Assembly: GCA_039989475.1 (NCBI GenBank)
Contig: JBDXHU010000005.1
Coordinates: 186,001 to 250,000 of the forward strand
Source of the DNA: JBDXHU01 sp039989475
GTDB lineage: Bacteria > Pseudomonadota > Gammaproteobacteria > Pseudomonadales > Halieaceae
Direction: 5' to 3'
DNA: 64,000 nucleotides
Position numbers and translations under genes: made by a program. Below the pieces are notes generated by a model, which worked only from the letters and a program-made list of their open reading frames with translations, was not told the DNA's origin and did not search any database. Shown piece after piece: positions 1-9,105 of the stretch; the first letter of the stretch is position 1, and the number at the start of each line of letters is the position of its first letter.

Positions 1-277
1 TGTTCAGACCACCACAGAGACCGCGATCAGTGGACACGACGATGTATCCCACCCGCTTGACCTCTCGTTCCTCCATAAACAGGTGCTGGTATTCCGGGTT
101 GGCGTTTGCCAGGTGTCCCACCACACTGCGAATACGGGCCGCATAGGGCTTGCCGACCTGCATGCGATCCTGGGCGCGGCGCATCTTGCTCGCTGCGACC
201 ATTTCCATTGCACTGGTAATCTTCTGAGTACTCTGGATACTCGAGATCTTGGTGCGAATTTCCTTTCCAGCTGCCAT
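1..277 (-). CDS. atpG: ATP synthase F1 gamma subunit, 5' part only
   Basis: Central stalk subunit of the F1 motor. Only the first 92 codons lie in the window; the gene runs off the left edge. Reading the minus strand from the ATG at 277 gives MAAGKEIRTKISSIQSTQKI and then an AASKMRRAQDRM stretch, the typical N-terminal helix of gamma, and later VVSTDRGLCGGLN, the conserved STDRGLCGGLN signature. It starts 26 bases after the atpA stop codon in the same direction, so it is the sixth gene of the atp operon after atpI. A different-frame reading of 69 codons over the same bases is a shadow. Identification is very secure although the gene is incomplete. Confidence 0.95.
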   Translation of the reverse strand, partial: MAAGKEIRTKISSIQSTQKITSAMEMVAASKMRRAQDRMQVGKPYAARIRSVVGHLANANPEYQHLFMEEREVKRVGYIVVSTDRGLCGGLN

Positions 278-303
278 TTCAGGGGCTCCTGCTCAGACCT
301 GTA

Positions 304-1848
304 TTACCAGGTTTGAGTTGACTTGAAGGTCTCGAGGGCAGTTTTGAAGCTGGCCTCAATTTCGTCGTTGTAGTCACCGGATTGAACGATGCTCTGCATC
401 AGCTCGCTGTGCTCACTGTGCATGTAAGACAACAGGGCGGCTTCGAAATCGCCGATCTTGTCTACTTCCACGTCCTGCAAAAATTCATTGTCAGCGGCGT
501 ATAGCAGCAAGCCCATTTCCGCGGTGGACTGGGGTGCATACTGCTTTTGCTTCATCAGCTCGGTAACCCGCTCACCGTGGTCCAGCTGGGCCTTGGTGGC
601 GTCATCGAGGTCAGATGCAAACTGGGAGAATGCCGCCAGCTCACGGTACTGCGCCAGGGCGGTACGAATACCACCGGACAGCTTCTTCATGACCTTGGTC
701 TGGGCCGCACCACCGACTCGTGATACCGAAATACCCGCGTTCATTGCCGGGCGAATACCCGCGTTGAACATGTCGCTCTCCAGGAAGATCTGGCCGTCTG
801 TAATAGAGATCACGTTGGTTGGTACGAAGGCTGATACGTCACCGGCCTGGGTTTCAATAACCGGCAGTGCGGTCAGTGAGCCCGTCTGTCCCTTCACTTC
901 ACCCTTGGTGAACTGTTCAACGTAGTCAGCGTTAACCCGGGCAGCACGCTCCAGCAAGCGAGAGTGCAAATAGAAAACATCACCGGGGTAGGCTTCACGA
1001 CCCGGCGGACGACGCAGCAGCAGGGAGATCTGGCGATAAGCCCAGGCCTGCTTGGTCAGGTCATCGTAAATAATCAGTGCGTCTTCACCGCGGTCGCGGT
1101 AGTACTCGCCCATGGTGCAGCCGGCAAATGGCGCCAGGTACTGCATGGAGGCAGGGTCTGATGCGTTAGCGGCGACCACGATGGTGTGCTCCATGGCACC
1201 GTGCTCTTCCAGCTTGCGGACCACTGCAGCTACCGAAGAAGCCTTCTGGCCAACGGCAACATAAATACACTTAATGCCCGTGCCTTTCTGGTTGATAATC
1301 GCGTCGACGGCGATTGCGGTCTTGCCGATCTGGCGGTCACCAATAATCAGCTCGCGCTGGCCGCGACCAATCGGAACCATGGAGTCGATGGCCTTGAGGC
1401 CGATCTGAACAGGCTGGTCAACTGATTGCCGGGCAATAACACCTGGCGCTACTTTTTCCAGCGCGTCAGTCATGGCAGCGTTTACCGGTCCCTTGCCGTC
1501 AATCGGCGAACCCAGGGCATCTACCACTCGACCCTGCAGCTCGGGACCAACCGGTACCTCGAGAATGCGGCCGGTGCAACGGCAGGTCTGGCCTTCAGCC
1601 AGGCTCTTGTACTCACCCAGGATCACGGCACCAACTGAGTCCCGCTCCAGGTTCAGCGCCATACCGTAGATGCCGCCTTCAAACTCAATCATCTCACCGT
1701 ACATCACGTCCGTAAGGCCATGAATACGGATGATGCCGTCGGTTACTGAAACTACCGTGCCCTCGTTGCGGGCCTCACTGCTGACATCGAGCTGGTCGAT
1801 GCGCTGTTTGATAATTTCACTGATCTCTGATGGATTCAGTTGCTGCAT
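304..1848 (-). CDS. atpA: ATP synthase F1 alpha subunit
   Basis: Non-catalytic nucleotide-binding subunit of the F1 hexamer, 514 residues, the usual length. It starts MQQLNPSEISEIIKQRI; the N-terminal beta-barrel region is followed by the Walker A motif GDRQIGKTA (about residues 169-177) and the VGQKASSVAAVVRKL segment, and by the alpha-specific region ALIIYDDLTKQAWAYRQ. The C-terminal helical domain is intact. It lies between atpH and atpG in one direction, 30 bases downstream of the atpH stop codon. No anomaly seen. Confidence 0.98.
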   Translation of the reverse strand: MQQLNPSEISEIIKQRIDQLDVSSEARNEGTVVSVTDGIIRIHGLTDVMYGEMIEFEGGIYGMALNLERDSVGAVILGEYKSLAEGQTCRCTGRILEVPVGPELQGRVVDALGSPIDGKGPVNAAMTDALEKVAPGVIARQSVDQPVQIGLKAIDSMVPIGRGQRELIIGDRQIGKTAIAVDAIINQKGTGIKCIYVAVGQKASSVAAVVRKLEEHGAMEHTIVVAANASDPASMQYLAPFAGCTMGEYYRDRGEDALIIYDDLTKQAWAYRQISLLLRRPPGREAYPGDVFYLHSRLLERAARVNADYVEQFTKGEVKGQTGSLTALPVIETQAGDVSAFVPTNVISITDGQIFLESDMFNAGIRPAMNAGISVSRVGGAAQTKVMKKLSGGIRTALAQYRELAAFSQFASDLDDATKAQLDHGERVTELMKQKQYAPQSTAEMGLLLYAADNEFLQDVEVDKIGDFEAALLSYMHSEHSELMQSIVQSGDYNDEIEASFKTALETFKSTQTW

Positions 1849-1878
1849 GCTGTGTTCCTCAATCCTTGTCTTAAAAGC

Positions 1879-2415
1879 TTAGGAATTCATTGCTTCGGCG
1901 AGCTTGTTCAGCCGCCCACGCACCGAACCGTCAATCACCAGATCGCCGGCTCGAATAAGAACGCCGCCCAGAAGGGACTGGTCGACTAGCGACTCTACCC
2001 TCACTTCGCGTTCGAGTTTTTTGCTCAATACTTGCGCCAGTGTCTGCTCGGTGCTCTCTTCCAGCGCATAGGCTGTGCTCACCGTTACATCCACACTCTT
2101 TTCCTGGTTTGCCTTGTACTGGTCGAACAGACTGCAAATCTCAGGTAGCAACAGCAGTCGCTTGTTGCTGGCCAGAACGCGGACATAGTTTTGTAAGTCT
2201 GCGTCCAGGGTGTCGCCACAAACATCTATGACAGTGTCTGCCATCTGTGCTGCCGTGTAGGCCGGGCTGCCCAGGATAGACGCCATGGTCGCATCCTGGC
2301 TGACCTGGGCTACCGTAGCCAGTGCTTCCGACCAGCCGGGCAGCGCTCCTTTAGCCAGGGCATATTCAAATGCTGCCTTGGCATAGGGGCGGGCCAGCGT
2401 ACTTAGTTCAGCCAT
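1879..2415 (-). CDS. atpH: ATP synthase F1 delta subunit
   Basis: Peripheral stalk connector that joins the F1 alpha subunits to the b subunit dimer. The 178-residue length and the start MAELSTLARPYAKAAFEYAL are typical of the OSCP/delta family, as is the C-terminal LLGGVLIRAGDLVIDGSVRG segment. It begins 9 bases after the atpF stop codon, so translation is probably coupled. A second reading frame over the same DNA is a shadow. Confidence 0.97.
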   Translation of the reverse strand: MAELSTLARPYAKAAFEYALAKGALPGWSEALATVAQVSQDATMASILGSPAYTAAQMADTVIDVCGDTLDADLQNYVRVLASNKRLLLLPEICSLFDQYKANQEKSVDVTVSTAYALEESTEQTLAQVLSKKLEREVRVESLVDQSLLGGVLIRAGDLVIDGSVRGRLNKLAEAMNS

Positions 2416-2424
2416 GGTGTCGCC

Positions 2425-2895
2425 CTACAGTTCCGCTGCGAGCTTATCGACCAGCTCGGTGTGCCGCTGCATGTCAATTTCCGCCGCCAGCACTTTTTCA
2501 GCGCCGGCCAGGGCCAGATTGGCTACCTGTCCACGCAAATGTTCGCGGGCACGGTTCACTTCCAGGTCAATCTCTGCCTGGGCAGCTTCTTTCAAGCGCT
2601 CGCCTTCCTGGCGGGCCACGTCTTTCGCCTCATCGACGATCTGGTTGGCACGTTTGTTGGCCGAATCCACGATTCCCGCGGCTTCTTCCTTGGCCTCTTT
2701 AAGGCGCTCTACCGCTTTTTCCTGCGCCAGCTCCAGGTCGTGACTGGCACGATCCGCAGCGGCAAGGCCGTCGGCGATTTTATCTGCACGCTCAGCCATG
2801 GCTGCCAGAATCGGCGGCCAGACGTACTTCATACAGAACAGGACAAATGCCGCAAAGGCTATCATTTGCCCGAACAGCGTAAGATTAAGATTCAC
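2425..2895 (-). CDS. atpF: ATP synthase Fo b subunit
   Basis: Peripheral stalk of the ATP synthase. 156 residues: one N-terminal membrane segment (MNLNLTLFGQMIAFAAFVLF, residues 1 to about 27), then a long charged, alanine-rich helix expected to form the dimeric right-handed coiled coil, as in the E. coli b subunit (156 residues). It lies between atpE and atpH on the same strand. Single-copy b, with no b' duplicate visible, as usual for gammaproteobacteria. Confidence 0.97.
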   Translation of the reverse strand: MNLNLTLFGQMIAFAAFVLFCMKYVWPPILAAMAERADKIADGLAAADRASHDLELAQEKAVERLKEAKEEAAGIVDSANKRANQIVDEAKDVARQEGERLKEAAQAEIDLEVNRAREHLRGQVANLALAGAEKVLAAEIDMQRHTELVDKLAAEL

Positions 2896-2964
2896 GCTTC
2901 GCTCCTCACAGAATTTCTGCTACCACGGGGCGCCAATATCAGCACCCCGCCCAATGGCTGCGCT

Positions 2965-3192
2965 TTAACCAGCAACAACGAAGATCAGGTACATCGCGAT
3001 ACCGACGCCGATAATGGGGATAGCGTCGACCAGGCCTGCACCCAGGAAGAAAGTCACCTGCAGCTTGGGAGCCAGTTCCGGCTGACGTGCAGAGCCCTCG
3101 ATCAGCTTGCCGCCAAGCAGGCCAACACCGATTGCCGCGCCCAGACCACCGAGGCCCATCATGATTGCAGCTGCAACATAAATAAGTTCCAT
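2965..3192 (-). CDS. atpE: ATP synthase Fo c subunit (proteolipid)
   Basis: Rotor ring subunit, 75 residues, two membrane helices joined by the polar loop ARQPEL. The ion-binding carboxylate is an aspartate in GLVDAIPIIG (D56, equivalent to E. coli D61). The surroundings lack the Gln and Ser/Thr ligands typical of sodium-binding rings, so proton coupling is inferred. The gap to atpF is 69 bases, the largest inside this operon; such gaps in atp operons often hold a translational enhancer for the highly expressed c subunit, but no specific element was identified here. Confidence 0.98.
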   Translation of the reverse strand: MELIYVAAAIMMGLGGLGAAIGVGLLGGKLIEGSARQPELAPKLQVTFFLGAGLVDAIPIIGVGIAMYLIFVVAG

Positions 3193-3236
3193 TGTTTTCT
3201 CCTAGTTAAAAATAACCAAAACGTTAAAGGTGTAAC

Positions 3237-4124
3237 TCAGTGATCTTCATGGGCCATGCTGAGGTAAACCACAGTCAGGACCATAAAGATGAATGCTTGC
3301 AGGGTGATAACCAGAATATGGAATATCGCCCATCCTACTTGCAGCAATGCGGCGGGAAGCACCCACGCAATACCAGCGCTGAACAATGCCGCAATAAGAA
3401 TAAAGATCATTTCGCCTGCGTACATGTTGCCGAATAGCCGCAGACCGAGGGAGAAGGGCTTGGCCAGCAGGCCCACCGTCTCCATGAAAAGGTTAATTGG
3501 GATAAACACCCAGTGCTCGAAGGGGTGCAGGGTCAATTCCTTGACGAAGCCCATGCCCTTTATCTTGATGGAGTAGTACATCATCAGGATAAACACACCC
3601 AGCGCCATGCCCATGGTGATGTTGGGGTCAGTGGAGGGCACGATTTTCTGGTAGGAAACTCCCAGCAACAGCAAGAGTTCTGGAATCAGGTCAACCGGGA
3701 CCAGGTCCATCAGGTTCATCAGGAATACCCAGACGAAAATCGTCAGGGCCAGCGGTGCTACCAGGGGGTTGCGACCGTGAAAGGTATCTTTAACCGTATT
3801 ATCGATAAATTCGATAATCATCTCGGCAATATTGATAAAGCCGGAAGGTACGCCACTACTGGCTTTCACCGCCACCCGGCGGAATAACCAGCAAAACAGG
3901 ATACCAAGGCCAATTGACCAGAGCATGCTGTCGACGTGAATCGCATTGAATCCCATGGCGGAGGCTTCAGCGCCACCATGAGCCATGGTCCACATACCAC
4001 CGTCAGGGACTACGCTGCCATCATAGCGAACTGCGCCAGCGGGCAGCTTGCCATAAGTGAGGTTAGTCAGGTGGTGAACAATATATTCAGAGACCGTTGG
4101 GGCCCCTTGACCAGCTGCTGCCAT
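3237..4124 (-). CDS. atpB: ATP synthase Fo a subunit
   Basis: Proton-channel stator subunit of Fo; 295 residues from the ATG at 4124. The essential arginine is in SLGLRLFGNMYAGEM, and the C-terminal membrane helices end ...VLTVVYLSMAHEDH. A longer reading up to 4202 is open, but its extra 26 residues overlap atpI and have no family match; the start at 4124 (MAAAGQGAPTVSEYIVHHL) has a purine-rich GAGA stretch shortly upstream and the expected N-terminus. Cotranscribed with atpI above and atpE below. Confidence 0.96.
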   Translation of the reverse strand: MAAAGQGAPTVSEYIVHHLTNLTYGKLPAGAVRYDGSVVPDGGMWTMAHGGAEASAMGFNAIHVDSMLWSIGLGILFCWLFRRVAVKASSGVPSGFINIAEMIIEFIDNTVKDTFHGRNPLVAPLALTIFVWVFLMNLMDLVPVDLIPELLLLLGVSYQKIVPSTDPNITMGMALGVFILMMYYSIKIKGMGFVKELTLHPFEHWVFIPINLFMETVGLLAKPFSLGLRLFGNMYAGEMIFILIAALFSAGIAWVLPAALLQVGWAIFHILVITLQAFIFMVLTVVYLSMAHEDH

Positions 4125-4143
4125 GAATAAATCTCTTGTCCTG

Positions 4144-4539
4144 TTAGTGTGTGCCGGTGTTTGCTGTACGCAGCAAAATCCAGGCACCAATGACTTGAAC
4201 AACCAACATTACGCCGAATCCGGCGAATACAGCCCAGCCTTCCAGTGGCCGAACCCAAACAAATACCAGAGCGAAACCCGCTACCGACAGCAAAAACTTC
4301 CCTATTTCCGCCACATACCCGGCTTTCACTGCCTGCTGCGCCATGCTTGCACCGCGCCAGCGAAACACCCGTTGAGCAAACCAGGCATGGGGAATAACGC
4401 TGATCAGCCCGCCCAGTACCGCCGATTGGGCAGCCAGGGGGTTCCACTGATCAAGGATCAACCACAGCAGCAGCAATACTACACACTGCGCGATGGTAAT
4501 CCGGTAAGCCGGTGGTCGGGATAGTTGTGCACCTCTCAC
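4144..4539 (-). CDS. atpI: ATP synthase subunit I
   Basis: Small membrane protein encoded first in many atp operons; it assists c-ring assembly or Mg2+ uptake in other bacteria. It has about four membrane segments (VVLLLLWLILDQW, AVLGGLISVIPHAWF, FLLSVAGFALVFVW, MLVVQVIGAWILL). The frame is open to 4635, but the -10/-35 promoter at 4607-4635 lies inside that extension, so earlier starts would precede the transcript. The GTG at 4539 gives 131 residues, close to the family length. The ribosome binding site there is weak, so the exact start remains uncertain. Confidence 0.85.
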   Translation of the reverse strand: MRGAQLSRPPAYRITIAQCVVLLLLWLILDQWNPLAAQSAVLGGLISVIPHAWFAQRVFRWRGASMAQQAVKAGYVAEIGKFLLSVAGFALVFVWVRPLEGWAVFAGFGVMLVVQVIGAWILLRTANTGTH

Positions 4540-4606
4540 CGTCTTACACCCACAAACCTGGCCTCGGCCCAATTCTGACTCGAAAACCCTCGTTTCGGGC
4601 GCGCGC

Positions 4607-4635
4607 ATTATAGGGTTTATACCTGTCCTGTTCAA
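4607..4635 (-). promoter_or_regulatory. sigma70 promoter of the atp operon
   Basis: On the minus strand TTGAAC (4635-4630), a 17-base spacer and a perfect TATAAT (4612-4607). The expected transcript start is near 4600, leaving about 60 untranslated bases before the GTG start of atpI. It decides against the longer atpI reading frame. Confidence 0.8.
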
Positions 4636-4780
4636 CCGCTAAACCGGCGCTGATAGCACTGTTTTTGCAGGTGTTCACAGCATGTTAGGGACAAATCGGA
4701 GCCGGCGCCCAGCGCCAAAATCTCCGGCCACTGTATCTTGTGCCGGGCTTATGGCTTGCCACTAGATAGTGTATGCGGGG

Positions 4781-5656
4781 CTACTTGATGTGCTCCAATA
4801 TGCCGTCCAGCTCCGCCAGCGAATTATAGGCCAGCACCAGTTTGCCCTTGCCTTTGGCGCTATGCTGGATCTGCACCTTGGTACCAAGCCGCTGGGACAG
4901 GTCATCCTGCAACTGGCGTACATTGGGGTCCAGCTTGCGCGGCGGCTGCGCCGGTTTTTGTTTGTCGTTAATCAGTTTGCGCACCAGCGCTTCGGTCTGG
5001 CGCACCGACAGGCCCTTGCCAACCACGGCGCGGGCGGCAGCTGACTGCTCTTCTGAGGGCAGGCCCAACAAGGCCTTGCCGTGGCCCATCTCTATATCCC
5101 CGTGTTCCAGCAGGGTGCGCACATCGTCGCGCAGGGACATCAGCCGCAACAGGTTGGTCACGGTGCTGCGACTCTTGCCTACCGCATCAGCCACCTGCTG
5201 TTGGGTCAATTCAAATTCCTGCAGCAAGCGCTGCAGTGCCACTGCTTCCTCAATGGGGTTGAGGTCTTCGCGTTGAATATTTTCAATTAGGGCCATAGCG
5301 ATGGCCGCTTCATCCGGCACTTCCCGTACCATGGCCGGAATTACGTCCAGCCCCGCCAACTGGGTCGCGCGCCAGCGGCGCTCGCCCGCAATAATCTCGA
5401 ATTTGTCGTCACTGATCGGACGCACCACGATGGGCTGCATAACGCCCTGGGCCTTAATGCTCTCAGCCAGCTCCTGCAATGCGTCCTGGTCCATATCCCG
5501 GCGTGGCTGGTATTTGCCGCGCTGGATCAGGTCAACCGGGATTTCACGCAAGTCCCGGGTAGCGGGCGCCTTATCCTGACCATCTGTGGTTTCGGTACTG
5601 GTAGTGCCTAGTAGTGCATCCAGCCCCCGACCAAGACCTCTTTTCCTAGCTGACAT
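4781..5656 (-). CDS. parB: Chromosome partition protein ParB
   Basis: Centromere-binding CTPase that loads at parS and spreads. 291 residues. N-terminal lysine/arginine-rich tail (SARKRGLGRGLDALLG), then the ParB nuclease/CTPase domain with the GERRWRATQLAGL box (about residues 91-103), the helix-turn-helix region LTQQQVADAVGKSRSTVTNL and a C-terminal dimerisation domain. It abuts the parA stop codon with no gap. Its likely targets are the two perfect parS sites inside recF, about 12 kb away on the other side of oriC. Confidence 0.97.
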   Translation of the reverse strand: MSARKRGLGRGLDALLGTTSTETTDGQDKAPATRDLREIPVDLIQRGKYQPRRDMDQDALQELAESIKAQGVMQPIVVRPISDDKFEIIAGERRWRATQLAGLDVIPAMVREVPDEAAIAMALIENIQREDLNPIEEAVALQRLLQEFELTQQQVADAVGKSRSTVTNLLRLMSLRDDVRTLLEHGDIEMGHGKALLGLPSEEQSAAARAVVGKGLSVRQTEALVRKLINDKQKPAQPPRKLDPNVRQLQDDLSQRLGTKVQIQHSAKGKGKLVLAYNSLAELDGILEHIK

Positions 5657-6478
5657 TTACTCATGCTCCAAGGTTGCGTCGGGCTCGGCTGCGGCGGGCC
5701 CCTGTTCGATTTGACCTGTTTGTCGCCGTATCACTTCACCGGCCAATGCCAGGTAGGCCTGTGCACCCCTGGATTTTTCATCATACTGCATGGCGGGCAT
5801 ACCAAAACTCGGCGCTTCCGCCAGCCGCACATTGCGCGGGATGACGGTGCGATACAGCCGATCACCAAAATACTCCTGCAATTGCGCCGATACATCATTG
5901 GTCAAGCTGTTGCGCGGGTCGTACATCGTGCGCAACAGTCCCTCTACCTGCAAGGTTGGGTTTACTGATTCGGAGACTCGCTGGATGGTGTCCATCAGGG
6001 CCGACAGTCCCTCCAGGGCATAGTACTCACACTGCATGGGTATCAACACACCATGGGCGGCGACCAGGCCGTTGAGGGTCAGCATATTCAGCGAGGGCGG
6101 GCAGTCGATAAGGATAAAATCGTAGTCGTTCTCGACTGGCTGCAAGGCTTCCTGCAGGCGTGTCTCCTTGTGTTCGGTACCGAGTAACTCCACTTCCGCG
6201 GCAGTGAGGTCGCCATTGGCCGGTAACACATCGTAGGCACCCGGGTCGGAAAAACAGCGAACCGTGTCGATAGTTCGCTGGTGCACCAGCACATCATAGA
6301 TCGACAGTTCCAGCTCGTACTTGTCTATGCCGCTACCCATGGTGGCGTTGCCCTGGGGATCCAGGTCGACCATCAAGACCTTCTTTTTGGTCGCCGCCAG
6401 CGAAGCAGCCAGGTTCACGCAGGTCGTGGTTTTCCCGACACCGCCTTTCTGGTTGGCAACTGCGAATATCTTAGCCAC
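5657..6478 (-). CDS. parA: Chromosome partition ATPase ParA (Soj)
   Basis: Deviant-Walker ATPase that moves ParB-parS complexes; 273 residues. Starts MAKIFAVANQKGGVGKTT with the signature KGGVGKTT P-loop at residues 10-17, then the DLDPQGNAT motif and DFILIDCPPSLNMLTLN Walker B. The short N-terminus without a DNA-binding extension marks a chromosomal (type Ib) ParA rather than a plasmid type Ia. Overlaps the rsmG stop region by 8 bases, so the two are translated from one message. Confidence 0.97.
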   Translation of the reverse strand: MAKIFAVANQKGGVGKTTTCVNLAASLAATKKKVLMVDLDPQGNATMGSGIDKYELELSIYDVLVHQRTIDTVRCFSDPGAYDVLPANGDLTAAEVELLGTEHKETRLQEALQPVENDYDFILIDCPPSLNMLTLNGLVAAHGVLIPMQCEYYALEGLSALMDTIQRVSESVNPTLQVEGLLRTMYDPRNSLTNDVSAQLQEYFGDRLYRTVIPRNVRLAEAPSFGMPAMQYDEKSRGAQAYLALAGEVIRRQTGQIEQGPAAAEPDATLEHE

Positions 6479-7151
6479 TAATTTTCCCCGTAAGGCCCTG
6501 TTGCTGCGGCCGTGTTGCCAGTTGCAGATCTACCAGGTGACGCGCTTCATCGACCCCTGGCACTTCCAGTTCATGGATTTCTCGCACCTGCACCCAGGCG
6601 GGCAAATCCGCCAGCTCCGCCTCCGGTCGCTGGCCCTTCATGGCGAGCAGGCTGGCATTCTCACCACAGAGATGAGCACAACCTTTCACCATATCCGACA
6701 AGGATGCAAAGGCCCGGGAGAGAACCACGTCATAGCGCTGCTCCGGAACCCAGGCCTCGACCCGGGCGTGGCGGACGGCCATATTATCCAAGCCCAGAGC
6801 AGTTTTCACCTGAAAAAGAAAACGTGTCTTCTTGCCGTTGCTATCGAGCAGGTCAAATTGACGTTCCGGGTAGAGCACCGCCAGGGGCACACCTGGCAAC
6901 CCGGCGCCCGTGCCCACATCAATCAGCCGCTGTGCGGTCGCCGGCAGCAAGGCAGCTATAGCCAGGCTATCCAACAGGTGCCGGTGCACCATTTCCATGG
7001 GTTCACGGACCGCCGTCAGATTGTAGCTACTGTTCCAGCAGACCAGTAATTCCAGGTATTCCAGCAGCTTGTCGGATTGCTCAGAGCTGACGGAAATACC
7101 CAGGGACTGCATGCCATGCTGCAGCGCTGCTGATAGCGCAAGCTCGGTCAT
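6471..7151 (-). CDS. rsmG: 16S rRNA (guanine527-N7)-methyltransferase RsmG (GidB)
   Basis: SAM-dependent methyltransferase modifying G527 of 16S rRNA; loss gives low-level streptomycin resistance in other species. 226 residues. The SAM-binding motif is DVGTGAGLPGVPLAVLYP and it is followed by LLDSNGKKTRFL, both RsmG signatures. It begins 6 bases after the mnmG stop and overlaps parA at its end, the classical gidA-gidB-parA-parB order. Confidence 0.96.
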   Translation of the reverse strand: MTELALSAALQHGMQSLGISVSSEQSDKLLEYLELLVCWNSSYNLTAVREPMEMVHRHLLDSLAIAALLPATAQRLIDVGTGAGLPGVPLAVLYPERQFDLLDSNGKKTRFLFQVKTALGLDNMAVRHARVEAWVPEQRYDVVLSRAFASLSDMVKGCAHLCGENASLLAMKGQRPEAELADLPAWVQVREIHELEVPGVDEARHLVDLQLATRPQQQGLTGKISG

Positions 7152-7157
7152 CAGTGC

Positions 7158-9047
7158 TCAGGCTGTCCTGCGATCCAGGCCACCCTGTTTCTTCAGGTAG
7201 ATCAGCAACAGCGACACCGCCGCTGGCGTTACCCCTGGAATACGCGCCGCCCGGGCCAGGGTTTGCGGCCTGGCCTCGCCCAGCTTCTGTTTGATTTCAT
7301 TGGAGAGACCGTCGATCTGGCTGTAATCCAGATTAAGCGGTAGAGCCATGTTTTCATGCCGACGCAGGCGTTCTATCTCATCGCGCTGCCGATCTATGTA
7401 GCCAGCGTACTTGGCCTGGATTTCCACTTGCTCGGACACCTGGGGGTCCACAGTCGCTGCGGGCAAGGCAGGGCTGATCTCCTGGTAACCAAGCTCGGGG
7501 CGTCGCAACAACTCCATGGCGCTGTACTCCCTGGCCAGGGGTTGCTTGAGATGGGGCTCCAGACAACTGGCCGCGGCGGTACCCGGATGAATCCAGGTCT
7601 GCGCCAGCCGATCTGTTTCCACTGCGATCGCCTCTCGTTTCCGTTCAAAGGCTTGCCAGCGCTGATCATCAACCAGGTCCATAGAGCGGCCCAATTCAGT
7701 CAAACGCAGATCCGCATTGTCTTCGCGCAGCAGCAAACGATACTCGGCGCGGGACGTGAACATGCGATAGGGCTCCAGGGTGCCCATCGTAATCAGGTCA
7801 TCTACCAGCACGCCGATATAGGCCTCGTCGCGACGCGGGCACCAGGCTTCCTGTCCCCGGCACTTCAGCGCCGCATTGATACCTGCCAGCAAGCCCTGGG
7901 CGGCCGCCTCCTCGTAGCCAGTAGTGCCGTTAATCTGGCCGGCAAAGAAGAGACCGCTGACAGCCCTGGTTTCCAGGCCGTAGCTCAGGTCACGAGGATC
8001 AAAAAAGTCGTACTCAATGGCATAACCTGGCCGGGTAATGTGGGCGTTTTCGAAGCCGGTAATGGCATGCACAAACTGCTGCTGCACTTCGAAGGGCAGA
8101 CTGGTGGATATACCGTTGGGATAAAGCTCATGTGTGGTCAGCCCCTCAGGCTCTACAAACACCTGGTGGGATTGCTTATCCGCAAAGCGATGGATCTTGT
8201 CTTCAACCGAGGGACAGTACCGCGGACCGGTGCCCTCGATAACGCCGGTAAACATGGGCGAGCGATCCAGGCTGGCGCGGATAATATCGTGACAGCGCTC
8301 ATTGGTGTGTGTGATCCAGCAACAGCGTTGCTGCGGATGCTCGTCAACATTGCCCATGAAGGACATGACCGGCAGGGGTTGATCTCCCCACTGTTCCTGC
8401 AACTGGCTGAAATCCACCGTGCGCGCATCAATTCGCGGTGGTGTGCCTGTCTTGAGTCGCTCTACCCGAAAAGGCATTTCTCGCAGGCGCTGGGCCAGGG
8501 CAATGGAGGCGGGATCTCCGGCCCGACCACCACCGTGGTTCTCCAGGCCGATATGAATCTTGCCGCCCAGGAAAGTGCCCGTGGTCAGTACCACGTTAGG
8601 GGCGAAAAACCTGAGGCCCATCTGGGTGATGACCCCAGTGACCCGCTCTCCTTCGAGGATGATGTCGTCCACGGCCTGCTGAAAAATGTGCAGGTTCTCC
8701 TGGCTCTCGAGGATCTCGCGAATAGCATTCTTGTAAAGAATGCGATCGGCCTGGGCGCGCGTGGCGCGCACCGCAGGTCCTTTGCGTGCGTTCAGGGTAC
8801 GAAACTGAATGCCTGCCCTGTCCGTGGCCCTGGCCATGGCGCCGCCCAGTGCATCAATCTCTTTAACCAGGTGGCTCTTGCCAATACCGCCGATCGCGGG
8901 ATTGCAGGACATCTGGCCGAGAGTGTCGATGCTGTGGGTGAGCAACAACGTGCGACAGCCCATACGGGCAGCAGCGAGGCTGGCCTCGGTACCGGCGTGT
9001 CCACCACCGATGACGATCACGTCATACTGTTGTTGGCTGGCTGTCAT
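7158..9047 (-). CDS. mnmG: tRNA uridine-5-carboxymethylaminomethyl enzyme MnmG (GidA)
   Basis: FAD-dependent partner of MnmE in making cmnm5U34 of tRNAs. About 629 residues. FAD fold VIVIGGGHAGTEASLAAARM at the N-terminus, the family motif GCRTLLLTHSIDTLGQMSCN, GYEEAAAQGLLAGINAALK in the middle and the helical C-terminus. A GTG three codons upstream (9056) is in frame; the ATG at 9047 is preferred because the promoter at 9077-9105 leaves very little leader for the upstream one. A 601-codon open frame on the opposite strand is a high-GC shadow. Confidence 0.97.
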   Translation of the reverse strand: MTASQQQYDVIVIGGGHAGTEASLAAARMGCRTLLLTHSIDTLGQMSCNPAIGGIGKSHLVKEIDALGGAMARATDRAGIQFRTLNARKGPAVRATRAQADRILYKNAIREILESQENLHIFQQAVDDIILEGERVTGVITQMGLRFFAPNVVLTTGTFLGGKIHIGLENHGGGRAGDPASIALAQRLREMPFRVERLKTGTPPRIDARTVDFSQLQEQWGDQPLPVMSFMGNVDEHPQQRCCWITHTNERCHDIIRASLDRSPMFTGVIEGTGPRYCPSVEDKIHRFADKQSHQVFVEPEGLTTHELYPNGISTSLPFEVQQQFVHAITGFENAHITRPGYAIEYDFFDPRDLSYGLETRAVSGLFFAGQINGTTGYEEAAAQGLLAGINAALKCRGQEAWCPRRDEAYIGVLVDDLITMGTLEPYRMFTSRAEYRLLLREDNADLRLTELGRSMDLVDDQRWQAFERKREAIAVETDRLAQTWIHPGTAAASCLEPHLKQPLAREYSAMELLRRPELGYQEISPALPAATVDPQVSEQVEIQAKYAGYIDRQRDEIERLRRHENMALPLNLDYSQIDGLSNEIKQKLGEARPQTLARAARIPGVTPAAVSLLLIYLKKQGGLDRRTA

Positions 9048-9076
9048 TACTGTCACTGTTGTTGGCAGGGGGCGCG

Positions 9077-9105
9077 ATTATACGGCCTGTTTCTTTCTCG
9101 ATCAA
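9077..9105 (-). promoter_or_regulatory. sigma70 promoter of mnmG-rsmG-parAB
   Basis: Minus-strand TTGATC (9105-9100), 17-base spacer, perfect TATAAT (9082-9077). The transcript should begin near 9070, about 23 bases before the ATG of mnmG, a very short leader without a visible Shine-Dalgarno sequence. Confidence 0.75.
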
